Part shown: piece after piece, positions 17,509-25,626 of the stretch
Position numbering within the stretch: the first letter of the stretch is position 1
How the letters are laid out: each line of letters starts with the position of its first letter
Assembly (NCBI GenBank): GCA_043740085.1
Contig: JAYUCY010000125.1
Coordinates: forward strand, 1-64,000
Length of the DNA: 64,000 nt
Reading direction: 5' to 3'
Source of the DNA: UBA668 sp043740085
GTDB taxonomy: Bacteria; Actinomycetota; Acidimicrobiia; Acidimicrobiales; Ilumatobacteraceae
Notes under the pieces: generated by a model
What the model was told of the DNA's origin: nothing
What the model saw: only the letters and a program-made list of their open reading frames with translations
Databases searched by the model: none
Position numbers and translations under genes: made by a program

Positions 17509-17538
17509 TCAGGCACTGCCGGTTCAGGCACTGCCGGA
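17509..17538. repeat. 15-bp tandem duplication across the dut stop codon
   Basis: TCAGGCACTGCCGGT at 17509-17523 is repeated at 17524-17538 with one change. The TCA at the head of each copy reads as TGA on the minus strand, so each copy supplies a dut stop codon; the first encountered (17524-17526) ends the protein. Confidence 0.9.
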
Positions 17539-17976
17539 ATGACCGAATCCGCCGCCGCGGTCGTCGCCGCCGCCGTCGCCGTCCAGCGAGTTGACGATGG
17601 TCCACTGCGCTTCCTCCACGCGCTGCAGCACGAGCTGTGCGATGCGGTCGCCGCGTTCGATGTGGAACGGCGCGCGCGGGTCAGTGTTGAGCAGAATGAC
17701 TTTGATCTCGCCGCGGTAGGCCGAGTCGATGAGACCTGGTGCGTTGGCGACGGTCAGGCCGTGCTTGAGTGCGTTGCCACTGCGCGGCAACACGAACCCC
17801 GCGAACCCAATCGGGATGGCGATGCAGATACCCGTCGGCATCAGCAGGCGGCCGCCGGCCGCAGCCACGACGCCGTCCTCGCGTGCCCGCAGGTCGAGCC
17901 CGGCATCACCCGGGTGGGCGTAGCTGGGCAGCGCCAGCTCAGGGTCAAGTTGCACAATCGCCACAGCCAACATCAC
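17524..17976 (-). CDS. dut: dUTP pyrophosphatase
   Basis: Hydrolyses dUTP to dUMP, keeping uracil out of DNA and supplying thymidylate synthesis. The 150-residue trimeric dUTPase has motif 1 'GDAGLDLRA', motif 2 'PRSG', motif 3 'GLIDSAYRGEIKV', motif 4 'RIAQLVLQ' and motif 5 'RGGGFGHSGS'. The Gly/Asp-rich linker before motif 5 is typical of the mobile C-terminal arm. Two adjacent ATG codons are possible starts. It is convergent with the NUDIX gene and divergent from selA. Confidence 0.95.
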   Translation of the reverse strand: MMLAVAIVQLDPELALPSYAHPGDAGLDLRAREDGVVAAAGGRLLMPTGICIAIPIGFAGFVLPRSGNALKHGLTVANAPGLIDSAYRGEIKVILLNTDPRAPFHIERGDRIAQLVLQRVEEAQWTIVNSLDGDGGGDDRGGGFGHSGSA

Positions 17977-18032
17977 ACCAGCTTACGAGCAGTCCACCCG
18001 CCCCAGGTCCAGCGCACTCGTCGGGCCCCCGC

Positions 18033-18070
18033 TGTCACCTTCCTCCGCCCATGGGCGACGGACGGTGCCA
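18033..18070. repeat. Interspersed dyad element, CCCATGGG core (single copy)
   Basis: Core CGCCCATGGGCG at 18046-18057 with outer arms TGTCACC (18033-18039) and GGTGCCA (18064-18070), each 6 nt from the core. The arms are exactly symmetric about 18051.5. It lies in the dut-selA divergent promoter region, 30 nt before the selA start. The same 38-bp layout recurs at 38822 and 54415. Confidence 0.85.
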
Positions 18071-18100
18071 GGTCAGCGACCCGCGGTACGATCGGGTGCG

Positions 18101-19384
18101 ATGAGCGCTGGTCGTCCACCTTCTGTCGACCGGCTGGCGCGGGCGATGGCGACAGCTAGCGGGCTGCCGCATGCGGTGTGTGTCGAGCTGGCCCGCGCCG
18201 CGATCGCGGCCGGGCCGCAAGAGTATGACGAGTCGGCCGCCGTTTCCCGAGCGGTGAACTTTCGACGATCACTGCTGTCGCCCGTGATCAACGCGACCGG
18301 AGTGTTGCTGCACACCAACCTCGGAAGAGCACCCGTTGCGTTCACGCATCCGTCGCAAGCCATCAACGTGGAGTACGACCTGACAACCGGCGAACGCGGG
18401 TCGCGGCAGCAGGCGGTTGGCGGTTTACTCGCGACGCTGTGCGGCGCTGAGGCGGCGATGGTCGTCAACAACAACGCGGCCGCGGTGCTCTTGGTGCTGG
18501 CAGCACTCGCCCACGATCGGCAGGTGCTCGTCAGCCGCGGCGAAAGCGTCGAGATCGGCGGTGGGTTCCGCGTGCCAGAAGTGATGGAGCAGAGCGGCGC
18601 ACACCTCGTTGATGTCGGCACCACGAACCGCACACGGCTCAGCGACTACTCGAAGGCGCTGGCGCGCAAGAACGCCTACGCGGCGCTGATCTTGAAGGTA
18701 CACCCCTCCAACTACCGCATCGAAGGCTTCGTCGAGGACACGCCGGTCGCGCAACTTGCGACCCTAGGCGTACCCGTCGTCGCCGACATTGGCAGCGGAC
18801 TGATCGACGCCAATTGTCCCTGGCTGGGTGGTCCGCCACCCGCATGGTTGGCCGGCGAGCCGGCGGCGCGTCAGTCGCTCGCCGCCGGCGCTGCGCTGGT
18901 GACATTCAGCGGCGACAAGTTGATGGGCGGCCCTCAGGCCGGGGTGATCGCTGGCCGCGCCGACTTGGTGGCTGCGTGCATGAGGCACCCGTTGGCTCGC
19001 GCGCTGCGGCCCGGCGGGCACGTGTTGTTCGCAATGCAACAACTTGCACTGTCATACCTCGCCAAGACAGCTGCGACCGACGTGCCGTTCTGGCAGATGG
19101 CGAGCGCGACCATCAACGACCTGTCGATGCGCGCGCACGAACTTGTGGCGACCACGGGTGTGGGGGAAGTGGTGCCCAGCGAAGCGGTACCAGGCGCTGG
19201 CTCTGCACCCGGCACCGTCATCCCCTCGGTCGCGATCAGGGTGGCGGGCGATCACCTCGTTGCACTCCGCAGCGGTGCGCCGCCGATCATCGCTCGCTCT
19301 CGCGAAGGTGCCACGCTGCTCGACCTGCGCACCGTAAATCCGTCCGACGACGGCGTGCTGGCCGTCGCGCTCAGCGGCCTTTAG
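18101..19384 (+). CDS. selA: L-seryl-tRNA(Sec) selenium transferase
   Basis: Converts seryl-tRNA(Sec) to selenocysteinyl-tRNA(Sec) using selenophosphate. The 427-residue PLP enzyme contains 'NATGVLLHTNLGRAPV', the 'EYDLTTGERGSR' segment, and the PLP lysine in 'TFSGDKLMGGPQAG' (Lys273). The ATG at 18101 gives the normal N-terminus with 'MSAGRPPSVDRLARAM'. selB follows after 3 nt, so they form one operon. It implies that the genome encodes at least one selenoprotein; I see none in the window. Confidence 0.95.
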   Translation: MSAGRPPSVDRLARAMATASGLPHAVCVELARAAIAAGPQEYDESAAVSRAVNFRRSLLSPVINATGVLLHTNLGRAPVAFTHPSQAINVEYDLTTGERGSRQQAVGGLLATLCGAEAAMVVNNNAAAVLLVLAALAHDRQVLVSRGESVEIGGGFRVPEVMEQSGAHLVDVGTTNRTRLSDYSKALARKNAYAALILKVHPSNYRIEGFVEDTPVAQLATLGVPVVADIGSGLIDANCPWLGGPPPAWLAGEPAARQSLAAGAALVTFSGDKLMGGPQAGVIAGRADLVAACMRHPLARALRPGGHVLFAMQQLALSYLAKTAATDVPFWQMASATINDLSMRAHELVATTGVGEVVPSEAVPGAGSAPGTVIPSVAIRVAGDHLVALRSGAPPIIARSREGATLLDLRTVNPSDDGVLAVALSGL

Positions 19385-19387
19385 GCC

Positions 19388-21100
19388 ATGCGAGTCGTTG
19401 CGACCGCGGGCCACGTCGACCATGGCAAGTCGTCGTTGGTGCAGGCGCTCACTGGCACCAACCCGGACCGATTTGAAGAGGAGCGGCGACGCGGCCTCAC
19501 GATCGACCTCGGCTTCGCGCACACCACGCTGGCCGATGGTGAAGGGGTCAGCTTCATCGACGTACCCGGCCACGTTCGCTTCCTGCGCAACATGCTCGCC
19601 GGTGTCGGCGGCGTGGACGCATGCATGTTTGTGGTTGCGGCGACGGAAGGGTGGAAGCCGCAGAGCGAGGAGCACCTCCGCATCCTCGAGCTGGTCGGTT
19701 TGCGACACGGTCTGGTAGCACTGACGAAGGCGGACCTTGTCGACGATGAATGGCGCGAGCTGCAGGAGATGGACGTGCGCGATCACCTCGCCGGCACGTT
19801 TCTCGCCGATGCTCCGATCGTTGCCGTCAGCGCAACCACCGGCACAGGGATGGACGACATTCGCAGCGCGCTGGCAACACTCGTCGCCACAACGCCGACC
19901 GCACGTGACCACAGGCGGCCGCGGCTGTGGATTGACCGAGTGTTCGCCGCCAAGGGCAGCGGCACCGTCGTCACCGGCACACTCACCGGCGGCGCCGTTT
20001 CAGCCGACGACCTTCTCCACGCCGGAGATCACGCAGTACGCATTCGGTCGGTACAGTCGCACGGCGAGCGCCACGAATCGATCGGGCCGGGCAATCGTGT
20101 TGCGCTCAACCTGGTCGGTGTCGATCACACCGAGCTTCGCCGGGGCGACGCCGTCGTGGTGCCCGCGCAATGGCGGCCGACGACTCGCTTCGATGCGAGC
20201 CTGACGGTGCTGTCATCGCTCGACCACGTCGTATCGCGTCGCGGTGCATATGCCGCGTACATCGGGTCCGGCGAGTTCCCGGTGAAACTGCGGGTACTGG
20301 GCAGTCAGTCACTGGCACCTGGCAACGCGGGGTTGGTGCGTTTGCACCTAGGAGCCGCATTGCCGCTGATGCCCGGCGACCGCTTTGTGTTGCGTGAGTC
20401 CGGTCGCGACGAGACGGTCGGTGGCGGCGAGGTCCTCGACGTTGCCCCGGTTCGGCCCGCATCGAAAGCACAGCCCGATCGCAGCGTAGACCGTGTGATC
20501 GATGAGCGCGGTTGGGTGACCGTCGATGATCTGCAGGCAATCACCGGCGAACGCCGCGCACCGACGGTTGGTGCGTGGGTGGTTTCGCCAGCGGCTCTGA
20601 TCGCGACGCAAGCCTCGCTGCGCGAGCGGGTCACGGCAGCCGACGAGTTGGGCCTCGACCTGGCCTCGCTCGACGAGCGCGAGCGGGCAACGGTCGCCAC
20701 GTTGGACGGCGTCGCCATCGAAGCCGGCCGGGCACGCCCTGTGGCGGCGAAGGATCCGCTGGCCGACCATCCGTTTCTCGCCGAGTTGTTGGCAGGCGGG
20801 ATGTCCCCACCCGACTCGGTCGGGGTCGACAAGACACAGCTGCGCGAGTTGGTGCGCCGCAAACTGGTCGTCGAGAGCGACGGCCTCTACTTCCACCCGT
20901 CAGCCATCGATATCGCCGCCCACGCTGCAGCCAGGTTGCTCCGCACCAACCCCGAAGGCTTCACAATGTCGCAGCTTCGCGAAGCGATGGGCAACACAAG
21001 AAAGCACGCCGTCCCCCTCGCCACCGAATTGGACGCCAGAGGCATCACCAGAAGAAGAGCCGACCTAAGAATCGCCGGCCCCAAGCTTCCCCAGATCTAG
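19388..21100 (+). CDS. selB: Selenocysteine-specific elongation factor
   Basis: Delivers selenocysteinyl-tRNA to UGA codons marked by a SECIS element. The 570-residue protein has the EF-Tu-like GTPase motifs 'AGHVDHGKSSLV', 'DVPGHVRF' and 'TKAD', two beta-barrel domains, and C-terminal winged-helix modules. The last of these ends 'GFTMSQLREAMGNTRKHAVP', which binds the SECIS hairpin in known SelB proteins. No tRNA-Sec gene was found in the flanking sequence. Confidence 0.95.
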   Translation: MRVVATAGHVDHGKSSLVQALTGTNPDRFEEERRRGLTIDLGFAHTTLADGEGVSFIDVPGHVRFLRNMLAGVGGVDACMFVVAATEGWKPQSEEHLRILELVGLRHGLVALTKADLVDDEWRELQEMDVRDHLAGTFLADAPIVAVSATTGTGMDDIRSALATLVATTPTARDHRRPRLWIDRVFAAKGSGTVVTGTLTGGAVSADDLLHAGDHAVRIRSVQSHGERHESIGPGNRVALNLVGVDHTELRRGDAVVVPAQWRPTTRFDASLTVLSSLDHVVSRRGAYAAYIGSGEFPVKLRVLGSQSLAPGNAGLVRLHLGAALPLMPGDRFVLRESGRDETVGGGEVLDVAPVRPASKAQPDRSVDRVIDERGWVTVDDLQAITGERRAPTVGAWVVSPAALIATQASLRERVTAADELGLDLASLDERERATVATLDGVAIEAGRARPVAAKDPLADHPFLAELLAGGMSPPDSVGVDKTQLRELVRRKLVVESDGLYFHPSAIDIAAHAAARLLRTNPEGFTMSQLREAMGNTRKHAVPLATELDARGITRRRADLRIAGPKLPQI

Positions 21101-21142
21101 GCGAAGTCGACGGCGTCAATCAGTCGTTGCGGGCGCAAGTTT

Positions 21143-21178
21143 GAATTCACGGAACGGTACGTACGGTGCTTTGAATTC
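21143..21178. repeat. Symmetric element GAATTC-N9-TACGTA-N9-GAATTC, copy 1
   Basis: GAATTC at 21143-21148 and 21173-21178 are placed exactly 15 bp on either side of the palindrome TACGTA at 21158-21163. The two 18-bp halves match at 14 positions as an inverted repeat. The element lies between the convergent selB and hydrolase genes, and its right end contains the hydrolase TGA stop (21177-21179). The same geometry recurs at 31025-31060. Confidence 0.85.
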
Positions 21179-22106
21179 ACAATTGCGGGGACAACTCTTC
21201 GCCGGCCGCCTCGGGGCGGCGGCGGGTGGACAGACTCTGGACTCGTCGTAAGCCCTTGCGCTTGCCTTCCGGCGCGGCCTTTTCCAGATCGCGCGCGGCT
21301 TGGGCGACTCTCACGTCGTTGGTGATGACTTCGCCGAACTTTTGCGGGTCGGCGAGCAGCCAGCTGTGCGAGCCCTCCACGATGGTGCCCTCGACACCCG
21401 AAGCGATGCACAGCGCCTCGAAGGATTCGCGCGGAATGATGCCGTCGCGGGTGCCCCAGATGATGCTGATCGACATACCACTGTCGCGCAGCGACTCCAG
21501 CTCCGTGCGAACATCGGCCCTACGGGCAAGGTTGGCGACCTTCACGATCGCCCGCGGGTTGCGGAGCAGGTTGGGAAGGAAGTCTTCCGCCACCACCGGC
21601 AGCACGCGGGTGGCCTGACGGATGGGCCACACGTCGCCAGGAAAGTGCAAGCCCCAGTCCCACAGCGGCCGCTCGGCGATGCTGCGCAAACCATGCCCGC
21701 TGCGCCACGACGAGCCGCCGATCGAGTTGACCAACACCAGGCTGCGTACCCGCGACCGGAAGTCGTGCGCCAGCCGAACCGCCACGCCACCACCGAACGA
21801 GTGGCCAACGACGACGGCCGGCTCCTCGATGTCGAGCGAATCCAATAGGTCGGCCACCCACTGTGCATAGCCGCGCAACGAGAACGCATTACCGGGAAGG
21901 TCGGACGTGCCGCCAAAGCCGGGCATGGCCGGGGCAATCACCTGACAACCCTGTGCGGCGATGGTCTCGATCACGTTGCGGTAGGTGTGGTGCGCCAGCG
22001 CCCAGCCGTGCAGTAGCACCACCGGTAAACCCTCACCCGCCACGCTGTAGCAGGCGACACGCCCTTGCACGAATGTGCGGCGGTCCACCACCGCAACTCG
22101 CGACAT
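21177..22106 (-). CDS. Alpha/beta hydrolase
   Basis: A 309-residue alpha/beta-hydrolase with 'VVLLHGWALAHHTYRNV' (oxyanion region), the nucleophile elbow 'GHSFGG', the acid in 'WGTRDGIIP' and the catalytic His in 'VEGSHSWLLADP'. It ends in a basic tail rich in Arg and Lys. Its ATG overlaps the stop of the upstream NfeD gene by one base, so the two are translationally coupled. Its stop codon lies inside the symmetric GAATTC element. The substrate is unknown. Confidence 0.87.
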   Translation of the reverse strand: MSRVAVVDRRTFVQGRVACYSVAGEGLPVVLLHGWALAHHTYRNVIETIAAQGCQVIAPAMPGFGGTSDLPGNAFSLRGYAQWVADLLDSLDIEEPAVVVGHSFGGGVAVRLAHDFRSRVRSLVLVNSIGGSSWRSGHGLRSIAERPLWDWGLHFPGDVWPIRQATRVLPVVAEDFLPNLLRNPRAIVKVANLARRADVRTELESLRDSGMSISIIWGTRDGIIPRESFEALCIASGVEGTIVEGSHSWLLADPQKFGEVITNDVRVAQAARDLEKAAPEGKRKGLRRVQSLSTRRRPEAAGEELSPQL

Positions 22107-23596
22107 CAGTGCTGCTGTTCCTCGATCTGAACAGCAGTCACCTCGACGACCGCCTCAGTCACGGCGCCGTCGCCCTTCGGCCGGCGCTCGCGATAGTCGC
22201 GCGCTGCGCCTTCCAGTGGTTCGACTTCCAGCGTCACGCCGTCGATCGCAACCACGCGCAGTTCGTCGCCGGCGGCCAACGGAGTGGCCCGGTTGGTACG
22301 CGCCCGCCACTTGCTCTCACCAACCTGCACGATGCCTTCGGGACTGATCGCACCAATCGCAACGCCGGTGGAGCCGATGATCCACTCGCGACCGATGGTG
22401 GGTGTGGAGAACCGCGTGCGCACCATCGACGGCATACCAACCACGAAGGTGAGCAGTACACCGGCGATCACCACGAACAGCGTGAACAGACCCAACCGCA
22501 GTTCGTTGCCCGGCAGGGGTTCGTAGAGGAACCACGACCCGAGCACGAACAGAGCGGTGCCCACACCGGTCCAGAGTCGTGGGATACCCACCTGCACATC
22601 GATGGCGAACGCAAGCATGGCCAGCACGACCAGCGCAACCGCGAACGGCCGCACCGGCAGGGCCGAGAAGCCATAGCACCCGAAGATGGTCAGCACCGCG
22701 CCAACGAAGCCGGCAACACCGACACCGGCGGTGAAGAACTCGAAGATCAGCAGGCAGACACCGATGACGAAGAACAGGTAGGCGATGGGCGGACTGGCCA
22801 CCGTGTGAAACATCTCTTCGATCAGGCCGAGGCCGGAGAAGCGCACGAGCGTAGCGACGTTCTCCGTCTTGCCCTGATCGTTGAGCTCCTCGGTCACCGT
22901 GTTCAGCGCGACTCCATCGACGCCGCCGACCGACACGACGGCGCCGTCCATCGCCAGCACCATGCTCTTCACAGTCGGCACGCCCTCATCCGACGTCTCC
23001 AGCCGCAGCACGTTCAGCTTGCGCGCCTGCGAGAACGACATCGAGCCGTTGCGCAAACGATCGCCGCCAGCACCGAGGTCGACGATGGTGCCGTCCAGCG
23101 CCAGCAGATCGCCCGTGTAGCCAATACGACTGCCGGCGACCATCGCGGTGACGTCGGCGACACCAAACAACTGTGCCGGCTGCCCATAGGCACGGGCGTC
23201 GCGCGACTGGCCGACCCAGACGCCGATGGCGATCTTCGCGTCGGCCACACGCTGCAGGAGGTGCCGCATGTCGGCAGTGCTGACCACCGAACCGCCGGTG
23301 TTGAGCTGCAGGATCAGTGCCTGCGAGCCGTTGCCTTCACTGCGCGAAATGGCTTCCTCGATGGACTGCACCGTCACGGCATCGAACAGGCCGGAGACCT
23401 GGAGCACGTCGACCGGGGCCAAATCGGCAGCTGTTGACCCCGTCGTTCCAGTGGCGGTTGAATCGCTCGAAACCGTTGAATCTGGTGGCATTGTGGCGCC
23501 AACCGGGCTGCCAGCCGCTGCTGCGCCCCCAAGAAGAGACAGCCCAACTAGCCCCACAAACGGGGCAAGGAGAAGGGTGATCGCTAGTCTGCGCAC
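22106..23596 (-). CDS. NfeD-like membrane protein with ClpP-type domain lacking the serine
   Basis: A 496-residue protein: signal peptide (residues 1-28), ClpP/crotonase-like domain (about 60-250), four to five membrane helices (about 270-410), and a C-terminal NfeD OB-fold domain (about 415-480, 'GSTGVAIGAISPEGIVQVGE'). NfeD family members are membrane-quality-control proteases or stomatin partners. In the protease domain the block 'ARAYGQPAQLFGVADVTAMV' aligns with the ARAASAG region of archaeal 1510-N as I remember it, putting Gly at the catalytic Ser. The start is GTG at 23596, only 2 nt from the divergent GTG at 23599. Confidence 0.8.
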   Translation of the reverse strand: MRRLAITLLLAPFVGLVGLSLLGGAAAAGSPVGATMPPDSTVSSDSTATGTTGSTAADLAPVDVLQVSGLFDAVTVQSIEEAISRSEGNGSQALILQLNTGGSVVSTADMRHLLQRVADAKIAIGVWVGQSRDARAYGQPAQLFGVADVTAMVAGSRIGYTGDLLALDGTIVDLGAGGDRLRNGSMSFSQARKLNVLRLETSDEGVPTVKSMVLAMDGAVVSVGGVDGVALNTVTEELNDQGKTENVATLVRFSGLGLIEEMFHTVASPPIAYLFFVIGVCLLIFEFFTAGVGVAGFVGAVLTIFGCYGFSALPVRPFAVALVVLAMLAFAIDVQVGIPRLWTGVGTALFVLGSWFLYEPLPGNELRLGLFTLFVVIAGVLLTFVVGMPSMVRTRFSTPTIGREWIIGSTGVAIGAISPEGIVQVGESKWRARTNRATPLAAGDELRVVAIDGVTLEVEPLEGAARDYRERRPKGDGAVTEAVVEVTAVQIEEQQH

Positions 23597-23598
23597 AA

Positions 23599-24456
23599 GT
23601 GCCTCCGAAGAGCGTGGATCCGCTGCAGTTCCTCACCACCGCCAGGGTGGCCATAGTGGCCGGCAAGGGTGGCGTTGGGAAGACCACGGTAACCGCTGTT
23701 CTTGCGCGAGCCGCAATCCGTCGCGGACTTCGTGTGCTGGTGGTGGAACTGGACGGAAAGCCCACTCTGGGCGATTTGCTGCCCGATGTGGAGGTGCAGC
23801 AGCTCTCCGCCACCGCTGCGCTGGCCGAATATCTCGACACTCACGGCCTGTCGCGGGTCACCAAACGGCTTGCGTCGCGGGGCATTATCGATGTGGTCGC
23901 CACTGCGTCGCCGGGAATCGACGACATCGTCGTGCTCGGTAAGGTCAAGCAGTTGGAACGCAGCGGCCTCTACGACCTGGTGATCGTCGACGGCCCGGCC
24001 GCCGGCCACGCCATCACCTTCCTGCTGGCTGCGAAGAGCCTGCTGGCCAGCGTGCGCAGCGGCCCCATCAACAGTCAGGCCACCGAAGTGCTGGCGATGC
24101 TGACCGACCCTGCCCGCTGCCAGGTGGTGTTGGTGACGCTGCCCGAGACCACGCCGGTCAACGAGGCCGTGGAGACTGCGTACGCCCTGGAGGAACGGGT
24201 GGGCGTGCACCTGGGCCCAGTGGTGGTCAACAGTGTTGACATCGGGGCCATACTCGACGTGGACGCAGCCCTGGCGGACAGCCCAATGCGACTGGCTGGG
24301 GAGTTCCGCAACGCTCGCCGTGCGCTACACGGTGCCGAGTGCGCCCGCCTGGCCGACGAACTCGCCCTGCCGCAACTGCACCTGCCCACCGTGCCCGGCT
24401 CCGGCCTGACGAGCGACTCCATCGACACGCTCGCCGACGAATGGGCCGCGCCGTGA
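23599..24456 (+). CDS. ArsA/Get3-like ATPase, first of a pair
   Basis: A 285-residue SIMIBI ATPase. The deviant Walker A 'GKGGVGKTT' includes the signature Lys, and a switch-like 'IVDGPAAGH' follows. Actinobacteria carry such ATPases as adjacent pairs (mycobacterial Rv3679-Rv3680 type), proposed to act as a heteromeric complex; an arsenite role is not implied. The GTG at 23599 is adopted because the P-loop begins soon after. No room exists for a leader between it and the divergent NfeD start. The stop overlaps the start of the second ATPase by one base. Confidence 0.85.
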   Translation: MPPKSVDPLQFLTTARVAIVAGKGGVGKTTVTAVLARAAIRRGLRVLVVELDGKPTLGDLLPDVEVQQLSATAALAEYLDTHGLSRVTKRLASRGIIDVVATASPGIDDIVVLGKVKQLERSGLYDLVIVDGPAAGHAITFLLAAKSLLASVRSGPINSQATEVLAMLTDPARCQVVLVTLPETTPVNEAVETAYALEERVGVHLGPVVVNSVDIGAILDVDAALADSPMRLAGEFRNARRALHGAECARLADELALPQLHLPTVPGSGLTSDSIDTLADEWAAP

Positions 24457-24500
24457 TGCCTGACGACGTGATGCCTGACGACGAGATGCCTGACGATGAG
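24456..24500. repeat. 15-bp tandem repeat carrying three ATG start codons
   Basis: Units at 24456, 24471 and 24486 (ATGCCTGACGACGTG and close variants) each begin with an in-frame ATG of the second ATPase gene and encode Met-Pro-Asp-Asp. The first ATG overlaps the TGA stop of the preceding gene. Confidence 0.95.
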
Positions 24501-25583
24501 AATGTCAACAACACGGCGACCACGTTGGCTGAGCACATCGCGAGCGCCGAGGTGTTGGTCTGCTGCGGCTCGGGTGGCGTCGGCAAGACCACGTGCGCGG
24601 CGGCGCTCGGGCTGCAGGCCGCACTGCTCGGTAGGCGGGCCGTCGTCGTCACCATCGACCCGGCGAAGCGACTTGCCGACGCACTTGGCGTGCCCGGCGG
24701 ACTCGGCAATGAGCCGACCAAGCTGGACGTGCCGGGCAACGGCGAGCTGTGGGCGCTGATGCTCGACACCGCCACCACCTTCGACGGGCTGGTACGCGCC
24801 AACGCCGCCGACCACGAACAGGCAGAGCGGATTCTCGCCAACGGCTTCTACCGCAACGTGGCGGGGTCGCTGAGCGGCACCCAGGAGTACATGGCGGCCG
24901 AGCGGTTGCACGCACTCCACAACGACGACCGCTTCGATCTCGTCATCGTCGACACTCCCCCCACCCGCAATGCACTTGACTTCCTGGATGCGCCGGGCAC
25001 GATTACCAAGTTCATCGATCACCCCCTGTTCAAGCTGCTGATGATGCCGACCCGCCGCGGAATGAAGGTGCTCAACATCGCCGCCCAGCCGATCCTGCGC
25101 ACGATCGGCAAGGTGGTCGGTGGCGATGTGTTGGCCGATGCGGTCGCGTTCTTCCAGGCGTTCGGCGGCATGGAGACCGGCTTTCGCCAACGAGCCGACG
25201 AGGTGATGGCCCTGCTGCACAGCGACGTCACCCGTTTCGTGCTGGTCGCCTCACCACGCACCGACACGATCGAGGAGGCCTGTTACTTCGCCGACCGCCT
25301 TGCGTCCAGCGATCTGGAGGTGGCGGCGGTCGTCGTCAACCGCTGCACTCCCACGTTCGGCGAACCCCCAGCGAGGCGCCCCCGCCCAGCTGCCGTCGCC
25401 GCGTTGTACGACAACCTGGTAGAGCTGCGCATGAATGCGGCCACCGAGCGCGAGCAGGCGGCCGACCTGCTTGTCGCCACTGGCGTTCCTGGGGGCACCC
25501 ACACCACCTGGGTGCAGACCCTGCCTGGCGACGTCCACACGCTCGACGCACTGTCCACCATTCGCGCGATCCTGTTTGACTGA
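24456..25583 (+). CDS. ArsA/Get3-like ATPase, second of a pair
   Basis: A 375-residue ATPase following the first with a TGATG overlap. The Walker A region reads 'CCGSGGVGKTTCAAALG': the second residue of the usual GKGGVGKT is Ser, so the signature Lys of deviant Walker A is missing while the P-loop Lys is present. 'VIVDTPPTRNALDFLDAP' is the switch region, and 'KFIDHPLFKLLMMPTRRG' resembles a client or membrane contact segment. Three tandem ATG starts (24456, 24471, 24486) only alter an acidic N-terminal tail. It probably works with the first ATPase as a heterodimer. Confidence 0.85.
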   Translation: MPDDVMPDDEMPDDENVNNTATTLAEHIASAEVLVCCGSGGVGKTTCAAALGLQAALLGRRAVVVTIDPAKRLADALGVPGGLGNEPTKLDVPGNGELWALMLDTATTFDGLVRANAADHEQAERILANGFYRNVAGSLSGTQEYMAAERLHALHNDDRFDLVIVDTPPTRNALDFLDAPGTITKFIDHPLFKLLMMPTRRGMKVLNIAAQPILRTIGKVVGGDVLADAVAFFQAFGGMETGFRQRADEVMALLHSDVTRFVLVASPRTDTIEEACYFADRLASSDLEVAAVVVNRCTPTFGEPPARRPRPAAVAALYDNLVELRMNAATEREQAADLLVATGVPGGTHTTWVQTLPGDVHTLDALSTIRAILFD

Positions 25584-25626
25584 ACGACGCTTCGACTGAG
25601 CAGGGCCTACCCGGTAACGTCGGGGC

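Noticed and set aside
21863..23437. A 524-codon plus-strand open frame across the hydrolase and NfeD genes
   Set aside because: His/Arg-rich low-complexity translation opposite two genes with clear domains.
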